The notes under the pieces are model-generated. The model did no database searches, was not told the DNA's origin, and worked only from the letters and a program-made list of their open reading frames with translations. Of a stretch of 64,000 bases of DNA, positions 8,411 to 17,155 are shown piece by piece; the first letter of the stretch is position 1; every line of letters begins with the position of its first letter. Origin of the DNA: Ramlibacter sp. PS4R-6 (GTDB lineage: Bacteria; Pseudomonadota; Gammaproteobacteria; Burkholderiales; Burkholderiaceae_C); NCBI RefSeq assembly GCF_037572775.1, contig NZ_JBBHKA010000001.1, forward strand, positions 3,658,001 to 3,722,000, in the 5' to 3' direction. The position numbers and the translations under genes are program-made.

Positions 8411-8853
8411 AGGATGCCGATGACTTTCGCTTCGAACGTGACGGCGCGGCCCGCCAGCGGATGGTTGAAATCGAACAGGACGGCGTCGTCGCCCACCTGC
8501 TTCACGTGGCCCGCGTAGCTGGACAGGCCGTCGGGCGTGGGGAACTGCACGGCCTCGCCCACGTGGTACTCCGTGCTGGTCTCGCCCAGGTCGCGCAGCA
8601 TCTTCTTGGCCACCCACTGGATCATCTCGGGGTTGCGCTCGCCGAAGGCCTCGCCGGCCGAAATCTCGAAGGTGCGGTGCGCGCCCTCCTCCAACCCGAT
8701 GAGGTGCTTTTCGACGGCCGGCGACAGCTCGCCCGTGCCCAGCGTGAGCGTGGCGGGCTTGCCTGCGAACGTGTTGATGATGTCGCCTTCGGGCCCGGCC
8801 AGACGGTAGTGCAACGTGAGGAAGGAGCCCGGCTGGACACGGTTGGATGCCAT
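8407..8853 (-). CDS. fkpB: FKBP-type peptidyl-prolyl cis-trans isomerase (SlpA/SlyD-like)
   Basis: 148 residues. The FKBP half-domains ([14 protein letters not shown] at the N-terminus and [21 protein letters not shown] at the C-terminus) flank an inserted IF chaperone segment, the layout of SlyD/FkpB proteins. [19 protein letters not shown] is the characteristic active-site loop. It would catalyse prolyl isomerisation and act as a folding helper in the cytoplasm. It has no metal-binding histidine tail, so FkpB/SlpA fits better than SlyD. It is translationally coupled to ispH. Confidence 0.9.
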   Translation of the reverse strand: MASNRVQPGSFLTLHYRLAGPEGDIINTFAGKPATLTLGTGELSPAVEKHLIGLEEGAHRTFEISAGEAFGERNPEMIQWVAKKMLRDLGETSTEYHVGEAVQFPTPDGLSSYAGHVKQVGDDAVLFDFNHPLAGRAVTFEAKVIGIL

Positions 8854-8877
8854 GCGGATGCCGATCGGTAGGCCGTC

Positions 8878-8883
8878 ATTCTA
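8878..8883 (-). promoter_or_regulatory. Candidate -10 element (TAGAAT) for fkpB-ispH
   Basis: TAGAAT on the minus strand lies about 25 bases before the fkpB ATG in the 59-base gap shared with the divergent radC gene. The position suits a -10 box for the fkpB-ispH-dehydratase operon. No convincing -35 is visible. Confidence 0.35.
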
Positions 8884-8912
8884 GGTTGGCGCGTTAAGGG
8901 CTGACGACCGCC

Positions 8913-9587
8913 ATGCTCAAGACCCTGCCCGCCGACTCCCGCCCGCGCGAGAAGCTCCTCGCCCGCGGCGCCGCCGCCCTCTCCGACACCGAGCTGCTCG
9001 CCCTGCTCCTGCGCACCGGCACGAGGGAGCGCGGCGTCCTCCAGATGGCGGACGAAGTGCTGCAGAGGTTCGGCGGGATCGCGGGACTTTTGCACACCGA
9101 GCCCACGGCGCTGAAGGCCGTGAGCGGGCTGGGCGGCACGGCCAAGCGCGCCGAACTGCTGGCGGTGATGGAGCTCGCGCGCCGCGCCGCCGCGCAGCAG
9201 CTGAAGGAGCGCGAGGTCTTCAGCTCGCCCGATGCCGTCAAGCGCTTCCTGCAGCTGCACCTGGCGCACAAGGCGCACGAGGTCTTCTGCGTGCTGTTCC
9301 TGGACGCGCAGAACCGCCTGGTCGAGATGCGGGAACTCTTCCACGGCACGCTCACCCAAACCAGCGTGTACCCGCGCGAGGTGGTCAAGCAGGCGCTGGC
9401 GCTGCACGCGGCCTCGGTGGTGCTCGCGCACAACCATCCCAGCGGCACCGTGCAGCCCTCGCGTGCCGATGAGGCACTGACGCAGACGCTGAAGTCGGCG
9501 CTGGCCCTCATCGACGTGCGCGTGCTCGACCACGTGATCGTTGCCCCGGGTGATGCGTTGTCCATGGCCGAAAAGGGCTTGCTGTAA
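8913..9587 (+). CDS. radC: RadC-family (JAB1/MPN domain) protein
   Basis: 224 residues, the usual length. The N-terminal helix-hairpin-helix part contains [15 protein letters not shown] and [17 protein letters not shown]. The C-terminal MPN metalloprotease-like domain carries HNHPSGT with metal ligands near residues 173-175. The historical role in DNA repair is disputed; a JAMM-type hydrolase fold is what the sequence shows. Divergent from fkpB and followed 10 bases later by the Smr gene. Confidence 0.92.
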   Translation: MLKTLPADSRPREKLLARGAAALSDTELLALLLRTGTRERGVLQMADEVLQRFGGIAGLLHTEPTALKAVSGLGGTAKRAELLAVMELARRAAAQQLKEREVFSSPDAVKRFLQLHLAHKAHEVFCVLFLDAQNRLVEMRELFHGTLTQTSVYPREVVKQALALHAASVVLAHNHPSGTVQPSRADEALTQTLKSALALIDVRVLDHVIVAPGDALSMAEKGLL

Positions 9588-9597
9588 CCTCGCTTCG

Positions 9598-10257
9598 ATG
9601 AAGTTCAAGTCGCTGCAAGACCTGCAGGCGGTGGGCAAGAAGCTCGCCGAGCAGCAGAAGGCCGCCGCCGAAAAGGAAAGGGCCCGGCAGGAGGCCGAGC
9701 GGCGCGCGCATGCGGAGCGCACGCTGTTCGTGCGCGCCGCGGGCGAGGTGCAGCCGCTGCGGCAACATGCCGCGCCGCATCGCCGGGTGGACCTCGCGCC
9801 CGAGCAGCCCGCGCCCGTCGCCGTGCAGCAGCAGCTGGACGAGCAGCGCGTGCTGCAGGAGTCGATCAGCGACGAGTTCGACGCGACGACCTTGCTGGAC
9901 GTCGACGAGGCCCTGAGCTTCCGCCGCCACGGCGTCGGCATGGACGTGGTGCGCAAGCTGCGCAAGGGCGGCTGGAGCATCCAGGGCGAGATCGACCTGC
10001 ACGGCCTGCGCCGCGAGGAGGCGCGCGAGGCGCTGGCGGCTTTCCTGCGCGAGTCGCTCAAGCGCGGCTGGCGCTGCGTGCGCGTGGTGCACGGCAAGGG
10101 CCTGGGCTCGCCCGGCAAGACGCCCGTGCTCAAGGGCAAGGTGCACGGCTGGCTGGTGCAGAAGGACGAGGTGCTGGCCTTCGTGCAGGCGCGCGGCGAC
10201 GAAGGCGGGGCGGGGGCGCTGGTGGTCCTGCTGCGACCGACCGTACCGGGCGCCTAG
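9598..10257 (+). CDS. Smr-domain protein (MutS2 C-terminal-like)
   Basis: 219 residues from the ATG at 9598-9600; the open frame further upstream lies inside radC. A charged, coiled N-terminus (KLAEQQKAAAEKERARQEAERR) leads to a C-terminal Smr domain with IDLHGLRREEAREAL (near residue 133) and VRVVHGKGLGSPG; the DLHG and HGKG motifs mark the endonuclease-type fold. It is probably a nucleic-acid-processing enzyme; Smr proteins of this size in proteobacteria resemble SmrA/SmrB, which act on DNA or colliding ribosomes. Its TAG stop overlaps the stop of the convergent haemoglobin gene on CTAG. Confidence 0.88.
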   Translation: MKFKSLQDLQAVGKKLAEQQKAAAEKERARQEAERRAHAERTLFVRAAGEVQPLRQHAAPHRRVDLAPEQPAPVAVQQQLDEQRVLQESISDEFDATTLLDVDEALSFRRHGVGMDVVRKLRKGGWSIQGEIDLHGLRREEAREALAAFLRESLKRGWRCVRVVHGKGLGSPGKTPVLKGKVHGWLVQKDEVLAFVQARGDEGGAGALVVLLRPTVPGA

Positions 10258-10652
10258 CCCGGCGTGTTGCGCATCCAGTCCGCCGTCTGGAAAAACGATT
10301 CCTTCAGGCGTGCGCGCAGCTGCTCGTCGATGCCGACCTCGCCCATCGCCTGGTCCATGCACGCGAGCCACTGGTCGCGCTCCACCGAGCGGATCATGAA
10401 GGGCATGTGCCGCGCGCGCAGGCGCGGGTGGCCGAAGCGGCTTTCGTAGTGCGGCGGCCCGCCGAGCCAGCCGCACAGGAACCAGAAGAGGTTCTGCCGC
10501 GCGCGCACGAGGTCCGTGCCGTGCGCCTGCCGCAATTCGGCGTACGCGGGCTCGAGGTCCATCAGATCGTAGAAGCGCTCGACGAGCTGCTGCACCTTCC
10601 CTTCGCCGCCGATCCACTCGAAAGGTGTCCGGGTCTGCGTGTCCTGCGTCAT
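10254..10652 (-). CDS. Group II truncated haemoglobin
   Basis: 132 residues from the ATG at 10650-10652. The truncated 2-on-2 globin fold is shown by FEWIGGEGKVQQLVERFYDLM, then LFWFLCGWLGGPPHYE, and RFGHPRLRARHMPF, which holds the proximal haem histidine. The tryptophan in the C-terminal DQWLACMDQAM block is typical of group II (trHbO). These proteins bind O2 or NO and are linked to redox and nitrosative stress. A CAGAAT hexamer lies 6 bases before the ATG. Stop overlaps the convergent Smr gene on CTAG. Confidence 0.9.
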   Translation of the reverse strand: MTQDTQTRTPFEWIGGEGKVQQLVERFYDLMDLEPAYAELRQAHGTDLVRARQNLFWFLCGWLGGPPHYESRFGHPRLRARHMPFMIRSVERDQWLACMDQAMGEVGIDEQLRARLKESFFQTADWMRNTPG

Positions 10653-10656
10653 GCCC

Positions 10657-13173
10657 TCATTCTGCCGCGCGGCGCAGCGTCTCCACGACCGGGCGGTTGA
10701 GCACCTCGCGCAAGCCCCACCAACCGGCCGCCAGCGCCAGCGCGGCGCCGGCCAGCGCGCCGAAGAACGGCACCCAGGCCGATGCGGTCCACGTGAATTC
10801 GAAGGCGTAGCGCGCCATGGCCCAACCGACCACGCTGGCGACCATGCTGGCAAGGAAGCCCGCCAGCAGCCCGACGCCGGCGAGCTCGGCGCGCTGCACC
10901 TGCCGCAGCAGCTTGCCGCCCGCACCCACCGCGCGCATCACGGCGAACTCGCGGGCGCGCTCCTCGCGCGTCGCGGTGACTGCGGCGAACAGCACGACCA
11001 CGCCCGCGGCCAGCGTGAAGCCGAACAGGAACTCCACCGCGCGCACCACCTTGTCCAGCACGCCCTGCACCTGGTTGATGGTGGCGGTCATGTCGACGTT
11101 GGTGATGTTGGGGAAGCGCCGCACCAGCTCGTTGTCGAAGCCCTTCTTCGCCGGCGCGCGGAAGGCCGTCATGTACGTGGCCGGGACGCCCTGCAGCTGC
11201 GCGACCGGGTAGATCACGAAGAAGTTCGCGCGCATCGAGCCCCAGTCCACCTTGCGCAGCGAGGTGATCTTCGAATCCACCGCTAGCCCGCCGATGTCGA
11301 AGCGCACCATGTCGCCCAGCTTCAGGCCCAGCGTGGTGGCGATGCCATCCTCCATGCTGATCGCCCCCGGCTCGTTGTCGGCCCATTTGCCCGCGACCAC
11401 GGTGTTGTGGTCGGGTTGCGCGGCCGCGTGCGACAGGTTGAACTCGCGGTCGACCAGGCGCTTGGCGCGGTCGTCCTTGTAGTCGTCGGGCGTCACGGTC
11501 CGGCCGTTCACCGCGACGAGCCGCCCGCGGATCATGGGGAACCAGTCGTAGTTCTTCACGCCGGCCGAGCGCAGCGCGCCCTGGAAATCGTCCGCCTGCT
11601 CCGGCATCACGTTTATGACGAAGCGGTTCGGCGCGTCGGGCGGCGTGGCCTGCCGCCAGCTGGAGATCAGGTCCGTGCGCAGCAGCACCAGCAGCACGAG
11701 CGCGAGCAGGCCCACGGCCAATGCGCTCACCTGCACGACGGCATACGCGGGCCGCGCCGAGATCTGCCGCGTAGCCAGCACCAGCCAGCGCGGCGCCGTC
11801 GCTTCGTTGACCGAGAGGCGCAGCACCTTCACCGCGATCCAGCTGAGCACCGCGAAGAGCACGACCGCCCCCGCGAAACCACCGACCGCCATGGCGCCCA
11901 GCAAGAGGTCGCTGCTGGCGCCCAGCAGGAGCGCGGCAAAACCGGCGACGCCGATGGTGAGCACGGCGAGCGAAGCCGGCTTGAGATTGCCGACATCGCG
12001 CCGGATCACGCGCAGCGGCGGCACATGCGCCAGTTGCAGCACGGGGGGCAAGCCGAAGGCCAGCAGCAGCGTCAGGCCCATGCCCAGCCCGAACAGCCCC
12101 GGCCCCACGCCCGGCATCGGCAGGTCGCTGGCCACCAGGCCCGACAGCAGCTGCACGAACACGAAGTGCACGATGAAGCCCAGCGCCACGCCGATCGCGC
12201 TGGCCACCGCGCCCACCACGCCGAACTCGAACGTGTACGCCCAGGCGATCGTGCGCTGGCTTTGCCCCAGCACGCGCAGCATCGCGCAGTCGTCGAGGTG
12301 GTTGGCCGCGAAACCGCGCGCCGCGAGCGCGACGGCGACCGCGCTGAGCAGCGCCGCGAGCAGCGCGACCAGGCTCAGGAATTTCTCGGCGCGGTCCAGC
12401 GTCTGGCGCATCTCGGGGCGGCCGGCCTCGAACGATTCCACGCGCACGCCGCGCACGTCGGCGCGCTTGGCCTGCGCGTCCGCCCAGTTCGCGAACTCGG
12501 ACACGCGCTTGTCCGGCCCCGCCACCGCGAACCGGTACGAGATGCGGCTGGCCGGCTGCACCAGCTTCGTGGCCGGCAGGTCGCCCGCGTTGATCATCAC
12601 GCGCGGCGCGAAGCTCATGAAGCCCGCGCCGCGGTCGGGCTCCGCCGTGATCACGCGCGCGATGCGCAGGTGGCTGTCGCCCAGCAGCAGCTCGTCGCCC
12701 GGCCCCAGCGACAGGCCCTCGAGCAGCGATGCATCGACCCATGCCTCGCCGGCTTTCGGGATGTCCTTGGTCGGCTGCCCTTCCCCTTCGGGTTGCACCG
12801 CGGTGGACAGGCGCCCGCGCAACGGATAGCCCTCGGGCACGGACTTCAGCGCCACCAGCCGGGCCGCACCGCCCTTGGCATCCGTCGCGCGCGCCATCGT
12901 CGGGAAGGTGGCCGTGGTCGTTGCCTGCAGGCCCAGCTCCTTGGCTTTCGCGGCGAAGGCGCCCAGCGACGGGTTGTCGCTGACCACCACCGCATCGCCG
13001 CCGAGCAGCTGGCGCGCGTCGCGCGCGAGGCCGGTCTTGAGGCGGTCGGCGAAGAAGCCGACGGCCGTGAGCGCCGCCACGGCCAGCGTCACCGCCACGA
13101 TCAGCAGGCGCAGTTCGCCCGCGCGCAGGTCGCGCCAGAGCGTGCGCCATCCGAGCTGCCAGGCGGAGTTCAT
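10657..13173 (-). CDS. FtsX-like ABC transporter permease (YbbP-type)
   Basis: 838 residues. It has an N-terminal membrane anchor (LRLLIVAVTLAVAALTAVGF), a large periplasmic MacB_PCD-like domain, a first FtsX block around residues 260-385, a central helix group, a second periplasmic domain, and a C-terminal FtsX block (LFGFTLAAGVVVLFAAVTATREER, then EFAVMRAVGAGGKLL). About ten membrane segments in total. This matches the YbbP half of the YbbA-YbbP exporter, often found beside a lipolytic TesA-like gene and an ATPase gene; neither lies in this window, so its ATPase partner is encoded elsewhere or lost. It ends 4 bases before the haemoglobin gene. Transported substrate unknown. Confidence 0.87.
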   Translation of the reverse strand: MNSAWQLGWRTLWRDLRAGELRLLIVAVTLAVAALTAVGFFADRLKTGLARDARQLLGGDAVVVSDNPSLGAFAAKAKELGLQATTTATFPTMARATDAKGGAARLVALKSVPEGYPLRGRLSTAVQPEGEGQPTKDIPKAGEAWVDASLLEGLSLGPGDELLLGDSHLRIARVITAEPDRGAGFMSFAPRVMINAGDLPATKLVQPASRISYRFAVAGPDKRVSEFANWADAQAKRADVRGVRVESFEAGRPEMRQTLDRAEKFLSLVALLAALLSAVAVALAARGFAANHLDDCAMLRVLGQSQRTIAWAYTFEFGVVGAVASAIGVALGFIVHFVFVQLLSGLVASDLPMPGVGPGLFGLGMGLTLLLAFGLPPVLQLAHVPPLRVIRRDVGNLKPASLAVLTIGVAGFAALLLGASSDLLLGAMAVGGFAGAVVLFAVLSWIAVKVLRLSVNEATAPRWLVLATRQISARPAYAVVQVSALAVGLLALVLLVLLRTDLISSWRQATPPDAPNRFVINVMPEQADDFQGALRSAGVKNYDWFPMIRGRLVAVNGRTVTPDDYKDDRAKRLVDREFNLSHAAAQPDHNTVVAGKWADNEPGAISMEDGIATTLGLKLGDMVRFDIGGLAVDSKITSLRKVDWGSMRANFFVIYPVAQLQGVPATYMTAFRAPAKKGFDNELVRRFPNITNVDMTATINQVQGVLDKVVRAVEFLFGFTLAAGVVVLFAAVTATREERAREFAVMRAVGAGGKLLRQVQRAELAGVGLLAGFLASMVASVVGWAMARYAFEFTWTASAWVPFFGALAGAALALAAGWWGLREVLNRPVVETLRRAAE

Positions 13174-13215
13174 GGCGGCGAGGCTACCCGTGTTTCCTTA
13201 GGCGCGCATGAGCGC

Positions 13216-14613
13216 TTACTTGGGGGCTGCGTCCAGCCGCTGCTCCAGCTCCCGCAGCAGCGGGCGGATCTTCTCGCCCACCTGCATCAGCGGGTTGGAG
13301 AAGCCGTCGGACTTGCCGGCCGCCTGCTCGCGCTCGCGGATCACCGGCACCGCCGCAGCGAAGGCCTGTTCGAGCGAATGGGTCTTGCGCAGCTGCTCGT
13401 CGAAGAGGGCCCGGCCGAAGAAGGTGAGCTCGGAGCCGACGCCGCAGCCGAACGACGTGTGCGTCGCGTCGGCCGCCGTCATCACCAGCGTGTGCTCGTC
13501 GGCCAGGGGGCCGACCCATCCGCCCGCGTAGCAGGCCGACACCACGATCACGCGGTGGCGGATGCCGGCGTTGTCCAGCGCCTGGCGCAATTCGCCGGGG
13601 CTGACGGGGTCCACCGCCAGCGGCGCGTTCGCTGCCTCCAGCTTGAAGTCCTTCGCGCCGTGCGACGTGAGGTACACGAACAGCACGTCGCGCTCGCGGT
13701 CCATCTTCTCGCCGGCGGCGGCGATGGCGCGGTCGAGGTTGGCGGGCGTGGCCCAGGGCAGCGCCTCCGCGGTCGTCGCGTGGTTTGCCAGCTGCATCAC
13801 CCGCCCGGCGGCGTCGAAACGCTCTTCCAGCAGGCGCGTGACCATCGTGCCTTCGCGCAGGAACACGTCCTCGTTGGCGTACGGCGAGAAGACGACGCCG
13901 TACACGTCGACCACGCCCGGCCGCTCCGGCGCGAGGTTCGCGGCGGCCTGCCGCAGCATGCCTTGCTGCGCCTCGAAGGTTTCCTGCGACAGCTGCAACT
14001 GCGGCTTGCCCTCCGGTCCCTGCGCCAGCGCATCGGGCTGCCAGGGACGGTCCGGGAACTGCCACGCTGCGATGGCGAAGAGCAGCGCGAAGCCGGCGGT
14101 GAGCGCCGTGTTGGCGCGCGGCCGTACGTCGAACGCCGCGGCCAGCCGCGCACCCATCGCCAGAATCCACACCCACAGCACCAGGTAGACGAGCCACGCG
14201 CGCCAGTCGCCTTCGTTGAACCACGCCGGCATCGCGTCATAAGCCTGCGCAATGCTCACCAGCTGCGCGAAGCAGTTGATCGGCACGACCGCGGTGATCC
14301 ACAACGCGAACCACGCCGCCAGCCCGCGCGGCGTCTCGCCGGCTTCCTCTCGGCGTGGCAGCACCCACCACGCCATCAGCAGCATCGCCGCGGTGCTCCA
14401 CCACGGCACGAGCCAGCCGCGCAGGTCGAAATGCGCGTCGCCCGCCACTTCCAGGCGGCCCAGCGCGATCTCCAGCAGCGACCACAGGGCGACGAGCGCG
14501 GCGACCTGCCACGGCGTGGGCTGCGCGCCGCCCACGCGCGGGCGCAGCAGCACGCCGGCCCTCAGGCCTTCGGCGATCCAGCGTGCAAGCGGCAGTCTTT
14601 CGGGTTCCGGCAT
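13216..14613 (-). CDS. C13-family (legumain-type) cysteine peptidase with membrane anchor
   Basis: 465 residues. The N-terminal ~190 residues hold about four hydrophobic helices, followed by a soluble catalytic domain. The caspase-hemoglobinase fold dyad is visible as histidine 318 in YLTSHGAKDF and cysteine 361 in VVSACYAGGW, each at the end of a hydrophobic beta strand as in clan CD peptidases. This is the C13 family, which includes plant/animal legumain and GPI transamidase; bacterial members are uncharacterised. The gene lies between fdhD and the FtsX-like permease, 7 bases after fdhD. Substrate and topology are unknown; the order of membrane helices and protease suggests a periplasmic or membrane-surface peptidase. 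Confidence 0.85.
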   Translation of the reverse strand: MPEPERLPLARWIAEGLRAGVLLRPRVGGAQPTPWQVAALVALWSLLEIALGRLEVAGDAHFDLRGWLVPWWSTAAMLLMAWWVLPRREEAGETPRGLAAWFALWITAVVPINCFAQLVSIAQAYDAMPAWFNEGDWRAWLVYLVLWVWILAMGARLAAAFDVRPRANTALTAGFALLFAIAAWQFPDRPWQPDALAQGPEGKPQLQLSQETFEAQQGMLRQAAANLAPERPGVVDVYGVVFSPYANEDVFLREGTMVTRLLEERFDAAGRVMQLANHATTAEALPWATPANLDRAIAAAGEKMDRERDVLFVYLTSHGAKDFKLEAANAPLAVDPVSPGELRQALDNAGIRHRVIVVSACYAGGWVGPLADEHTLVMTAADATHTSFGCGVGSELTFFGRALFDEQLRKTHSLEQAFAAAVPVIREREQAAGKSDGFSNPLMQVGEKIRPLLRELEQRLDAAPK

Positions 14614-14620
14614 CGCCGGA

Positions 14621-15457
14621 TCATGCCACCGCGGGCGCAGCGAGCTCCGGTTGCAATTGGAGACGTTCGCAGCCCGCGTAGCAGAGGAAGCGCTTGTTCA
14701 TCGCGCGGCCGATCGCGCACAGGCCGAGCTTCTGCGCGATCTCCTGGCCCATCTGCGTGATGCCGCTGCGCGAGACCACCACCGGCACGCCCATCTGCGC
14801 CGACTTGATGATCATCTCGCTGGTCAGGCGCCCCGTCGTGTAGAAGACCTTGTTGCTGCTCGTCATCGCGGCGCCCTGCAGCCACATCCAGCCGGCGATG
14901 GTGTCGATGGCGTTGTGCCGGCCCACGTCCTCGACGAACAGCAGCATCTTCCCGCCTTCGAACAGCGCGCACCCGTGCACGGAGCCGGCGGACTTGTACG
15001 TGCTTTCCTGCAGCCGGATCGCGTTGACGATGGCGTAGAGCTGGGCCTGCGTGATCGTCGCCTCGGGCAGGTGGATCGAATCGACCTCGTCCATGAGGCC
15101 GCCGAACACGCTGCCTTGCCCGCAACCGGTGGTGACGACGCGCCTGGCGGTGCGCTCCTTGAATTTCGCGATGCCGCGGCGCGTCTTCACGGCGGCGGCG
15201 TCGACGTCCCAGTCCACCGTGATCGATTCGATCTCGTCGGGCGACTCCACCAGGCGCTGGTTGCGCAGGTAGCCCAGCACCAGCCACTCCGGGTGCGCGC
15301 CCAGCGTCATCAGCGTGACGAGCTCGCGCCGGTCGACGTAGAGCGTCAGCGGCCGCTCGGCGGGGATCGAGGTGGTGCCGCGCTCGCCGTGCTCGTCGAC
15401 GGTCTCGACTTCGCGCGTGAGGGGCGCGCTCGCCTGCGTGAGGAAGGGCAGCGGCAT
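14621..15457 (-). CDS. fdhD: Formate dehydrogenase accessory sulfurtransferase FdhD
   Basis: 278 residues. FdhD passes sulfur from a cysteine desulfurase to the molybdenum cofactor, which is needed for active formate dehydrogenase. Family blocks: ERPLTLYVDRREL (N-terminal), VVTTGCGQGSVFG with the conserved cysteine near residue 113 (a single Cys rather than the CxxC of E. coli FdhD), FVEDVGRHNAIDT, and TTGRLTSEMIIKSAQMG. It is the last gene of the formate dehydrogenase locus. Its ATG lies inside a perfect 8-bp inverted repeat (15455-15478) and 7 bases after an AATAAT hexamer, so it may also have its own leaderless promoter. Confidence 0.95.
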   Translation of the reverse strand: MPLPFLTQASAPLTREVETVDEHGERGTTSIPAERPLTLYVDRRELVTLMTLGAHPEWLVLGYLRNQRLVESPDEIESITVDWDVDAAAVKTRRGIAKFKERTARRVVTTGCGQGSVFGGLMDEVDSIHLPEATITQAQLYAIVNAIRLQESTYKSAGSVHGCALFEGGKMLLFVEDVGRHNAIDTIAGWMWLQGAAMTSSNKVFYTTGRLTSEMIIKSAQMGVPVVVSRSGITQMGQEIAQKLGLCAIGRAMNKRFLCYAGCERLQLQPELAAPAVA

Positions 15458-15478
15458 GGGGGCGATTATTCCCCCATG
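15455..15478 (-). promoter_or_regulatory. Inverted repeat CATGGGGG-N8-CCCCCATG over the fdhD start, with -10-like AATAAT
   Basis: A perfect 8-bp inverted repeat has the fdhD start codon in one arm. The 8-base spacer contains AATAAT (15465-15470), which ends 7 bases before the ATG. The repeat could be an operator for a promoter located here, or an RNA hairpin that hides the start codon when transcription comes from the upstream formate dehydrogenase genes. Confidence 0.4.
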
Positions 15479-15488
15479 CGGGAATGCC

Positions 15489-15938
15489 TTACTGCTTCGC
15501 GGCCTTGCCCGAGGGCTGGATCTTCGCGGCTTCCTGCTTCACGCTGGGTGGGCTGGTGGCATTGCCGGCCGGCGAATGCGCGCCCGAGGTCTCCAGCGGC
15601 TTCTGCGCGGGCTGGTTGAAGGCGAAGGGGCCCGGGTCCATGCACGGGGCCAGCGGGGCGGCGGAAACCGGCGTTCCCGATGCCGCACCCGAGGCGGGCG
15701 CGGCCGGCGGCTTGGCGGCCACCTGCATGGGCTTGGCGCCGCCCTTGCCGTACTTGGCCGCGATCTTGTCCTGCACCTTGCACGTCTGCCAGGCGTCATA
15801 TTTGGCCTGCCACGCGGTCTTCGCGGCGGTTTCCGCGGCCTTGGCCTTGGCGGCTTCGTCCAGCTGCGGCGGGGGGATCTTGGCGGATGCCGCCAGGGCG
15901 AAGCCGGCCAGCGCCAGCACGATGAGGCTCTTGTTCAT
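15489..15938 (-). CDS. Hypothetical exported protein of the formate dehydrogenase locus
   Basis: 149 residues from the ATG at 15936-15938, preceded by GAGGAG with 8-base spacing; a GTG three codons upstream is less likely. It has a clear Sec signal peptide (KSLIVLALAGFALAASA). The mature part is alanine-, proline- and lysine-rich, with the two cysteines of TCKVQDKIAAKYGK and APCMDPGPF and a low-complexity tail. I recognise no domain. It sits between the cytochrome b subunit gene and fdhD, 12 bases from the former. It may be a periplasmic accessory protein of formate dehydrogenase, but this rests only on location. Confidence 0.7.
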   Translation of the reverse strand: MNKSLIVLALAGFALAASAKIPPPQLDEAAKAKAAETAAKTAWQAKYDAWQTCKVQDKIAAKYGKGGAKPMQVAAKPPAAPASGAASGTPVSAAPLAPCMDPGPFAFNQPAQKPLETSGAHSPAGNATSPPSVKQEAAKIQPSGKAAKQ

Positions 15939-15950
15939 GGCTTGCACTCC

Positions 15951-17153
15951 TCAGGCGGGCCTTGCGGTTTCGGCCGGGGTCGATGGGCCGGCGGGCTGGC
16001 TGCGCTGCACCGGCACCTTGCCGTCGCGCAGGTCCTCGTACCAGTAGCCGTGGTGCTCGTGCGCCCACGCCTCGTCGACCCAGCCGTGGCGCATCGCCGT
16101 GTACGCGCCGCGCACGCCGACGGTTCCCAGGTAGATGTGGAAGCCGATCAGGCAGATCATGAAGACGGCCGCCACGGCGTGGACCATGTGCGCCGTCTGC
16201 ATCGTCGCGCGCAGGTAGTCCATCGAGGGAACGAGCTTGTCGAGCACCAGGCCCGACGCCACGACCACGAGGCCCAGCGCCACCACGGCGATCCAGAACA
16301 CGACCTTCTCGCCGGCGTTGAAGCGGTGCGTCGGCGGCTCGTCGCCCGACTTGCTGAAGATCCCGCCGAGCTTCAGCAGCCAGTTGAGGTCGCCGCGGCG
16401 CGGGAACTCGTCCTTGATGAAGGTGATGATCACGATGACCAGCGACACCGCGAACAGCGGCCCGAAGAAGTTGTGCAGCGTCTTGAGCAGGTAGGTGAGC
16501 GGGCCGAACAGCTGGCGCCCCATCACCGGCAGCAGGAAGAACTTGCCGAAGGCCATCACGATGCCCGAGATGCCGAGCACGCAGAAGGCGATGGCGTTGG
16601 TCCAGTGCGCCGCGCGCTCGAACGGCGTGAAGCGCTCGATCAGCTGGCCGCCGCCGCCGACGGCCGGGGCGTGGCCGATGGGGCCGCGCGTGAAGTAGAA
16701 GATGCCGAGCGCCACGAGGGTGATGAGCACCAGCGCGCCGCCGTAGGGAATGATGTAGTTGTTGCGCACCTGGCGCCACGCCTCGCCCGCCGTCACGTAC
16801 TTGGTGCCCGGGTAGGCCACCGGCGGCTGGATCAGCACGCCCATCTCGGGGTACTGGTCCTTCGGGTAGTTCGTGAAGCCTTCGACGCCGCGTGCGATGT
16901 CGCGGTACATGGGCGCGTTGTTGCCCGGCTGCACGCGGTTGCGCTCGCCGTTGCTTTGCTGCATGTACTTGGGGTCGGAGCTGGCGTCCGGCTTCACCTC
17001 GGGCTTCACCTCGAGGATGTTCTGGCCCTTGATGCCGCCCATGCCGGGCGCGGGCGGCGGCTCGTCGTGCTTCGGCGCGGGCGCCTGCGCGAACGCGAAG
17101 GCGCACGCCAGCACGGCGAATGCGGCGACGAGGCTGCTGCGAACGCCACTCAT
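15951..17153 (-). CDS. Formate dehydrogenase cytochrome b556 (gamma) subunit
   Basis: 400 residues from the ATG at 17151-17153 (a GTG two codons upstream would overlap the preceding stop as GTGA). A signal peptide (SSLVAAFAVLACAFAFAQA) and a periplasmic region of ~130 residues with PMYRDIARGVEGFTNYP precede the membrane part. The cytochrome b561 family helices follow: RFTPFERAAHWTNAIAF, the LLKTLHNFFGPLFAVSL segment, and ATMQTAHMVHAVAAVFMI, with histidines suited to haem b ligation. It anchors the complex and passes electrons from the Fe-S subunit to the quinone pool. Ends with a cytoplasmic tail near GYWYEDLRDGKVP. Confidence 0.93.
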   Translation of the reverse strand: MSGVRSSLVAAFAVLACAFAFAQAPAPKHDEPPPAPGMGGIKGQNILEVKPEVKPDASSDPKYMQQSNGERNRVQPGNNAPMYRDIARGVEGFTNYPKDQYPEMGVLIQPPVAYPGTKYVTAGEAWRQVRNNYIIPYGGALVLITLVALGIFYFTRGPIGHAPAVGGGGQLIERFTPFERAAHWTNAIAFCVLGISGIVMAFGKFFLLPVMGRQLFGPLTYLLKTLHNFFGPLFAVSLVIVIITFIKDEFPRRGDLNWLLKLGGIFSKSGDEPPTHRFNAGEKVVFWIAVVALGLVVVASGLVLDKLVPSMDYLRATMQTAHMVHAVAAVFMICLIGFHIYLGTVGVRGAYTAMRHGWVDEAWAHEHHGYWYEDLRDGKVPVQRSQPAGPSTPAETARPA

Positions 17154-17155
17154 CT

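Noticed and set aside
10649-13150. 833-codon frame on the same strand as the FtsX-like permease, in another phase
   Set aside because: Its Arg/Ala/Gly-rich translation lacks membrane segments. The other phase gives a typical FtsX protein.
11407-14760. 1117-codon plus-strand frame opposite the permease, C13 peptidase and fdhD genes
   Set aside because: It is very rich in Arg, His, Gln and Ala as expected for antisense of GC-rich genes. The minus-strand genes have clear domains, so this is a shadow frame.
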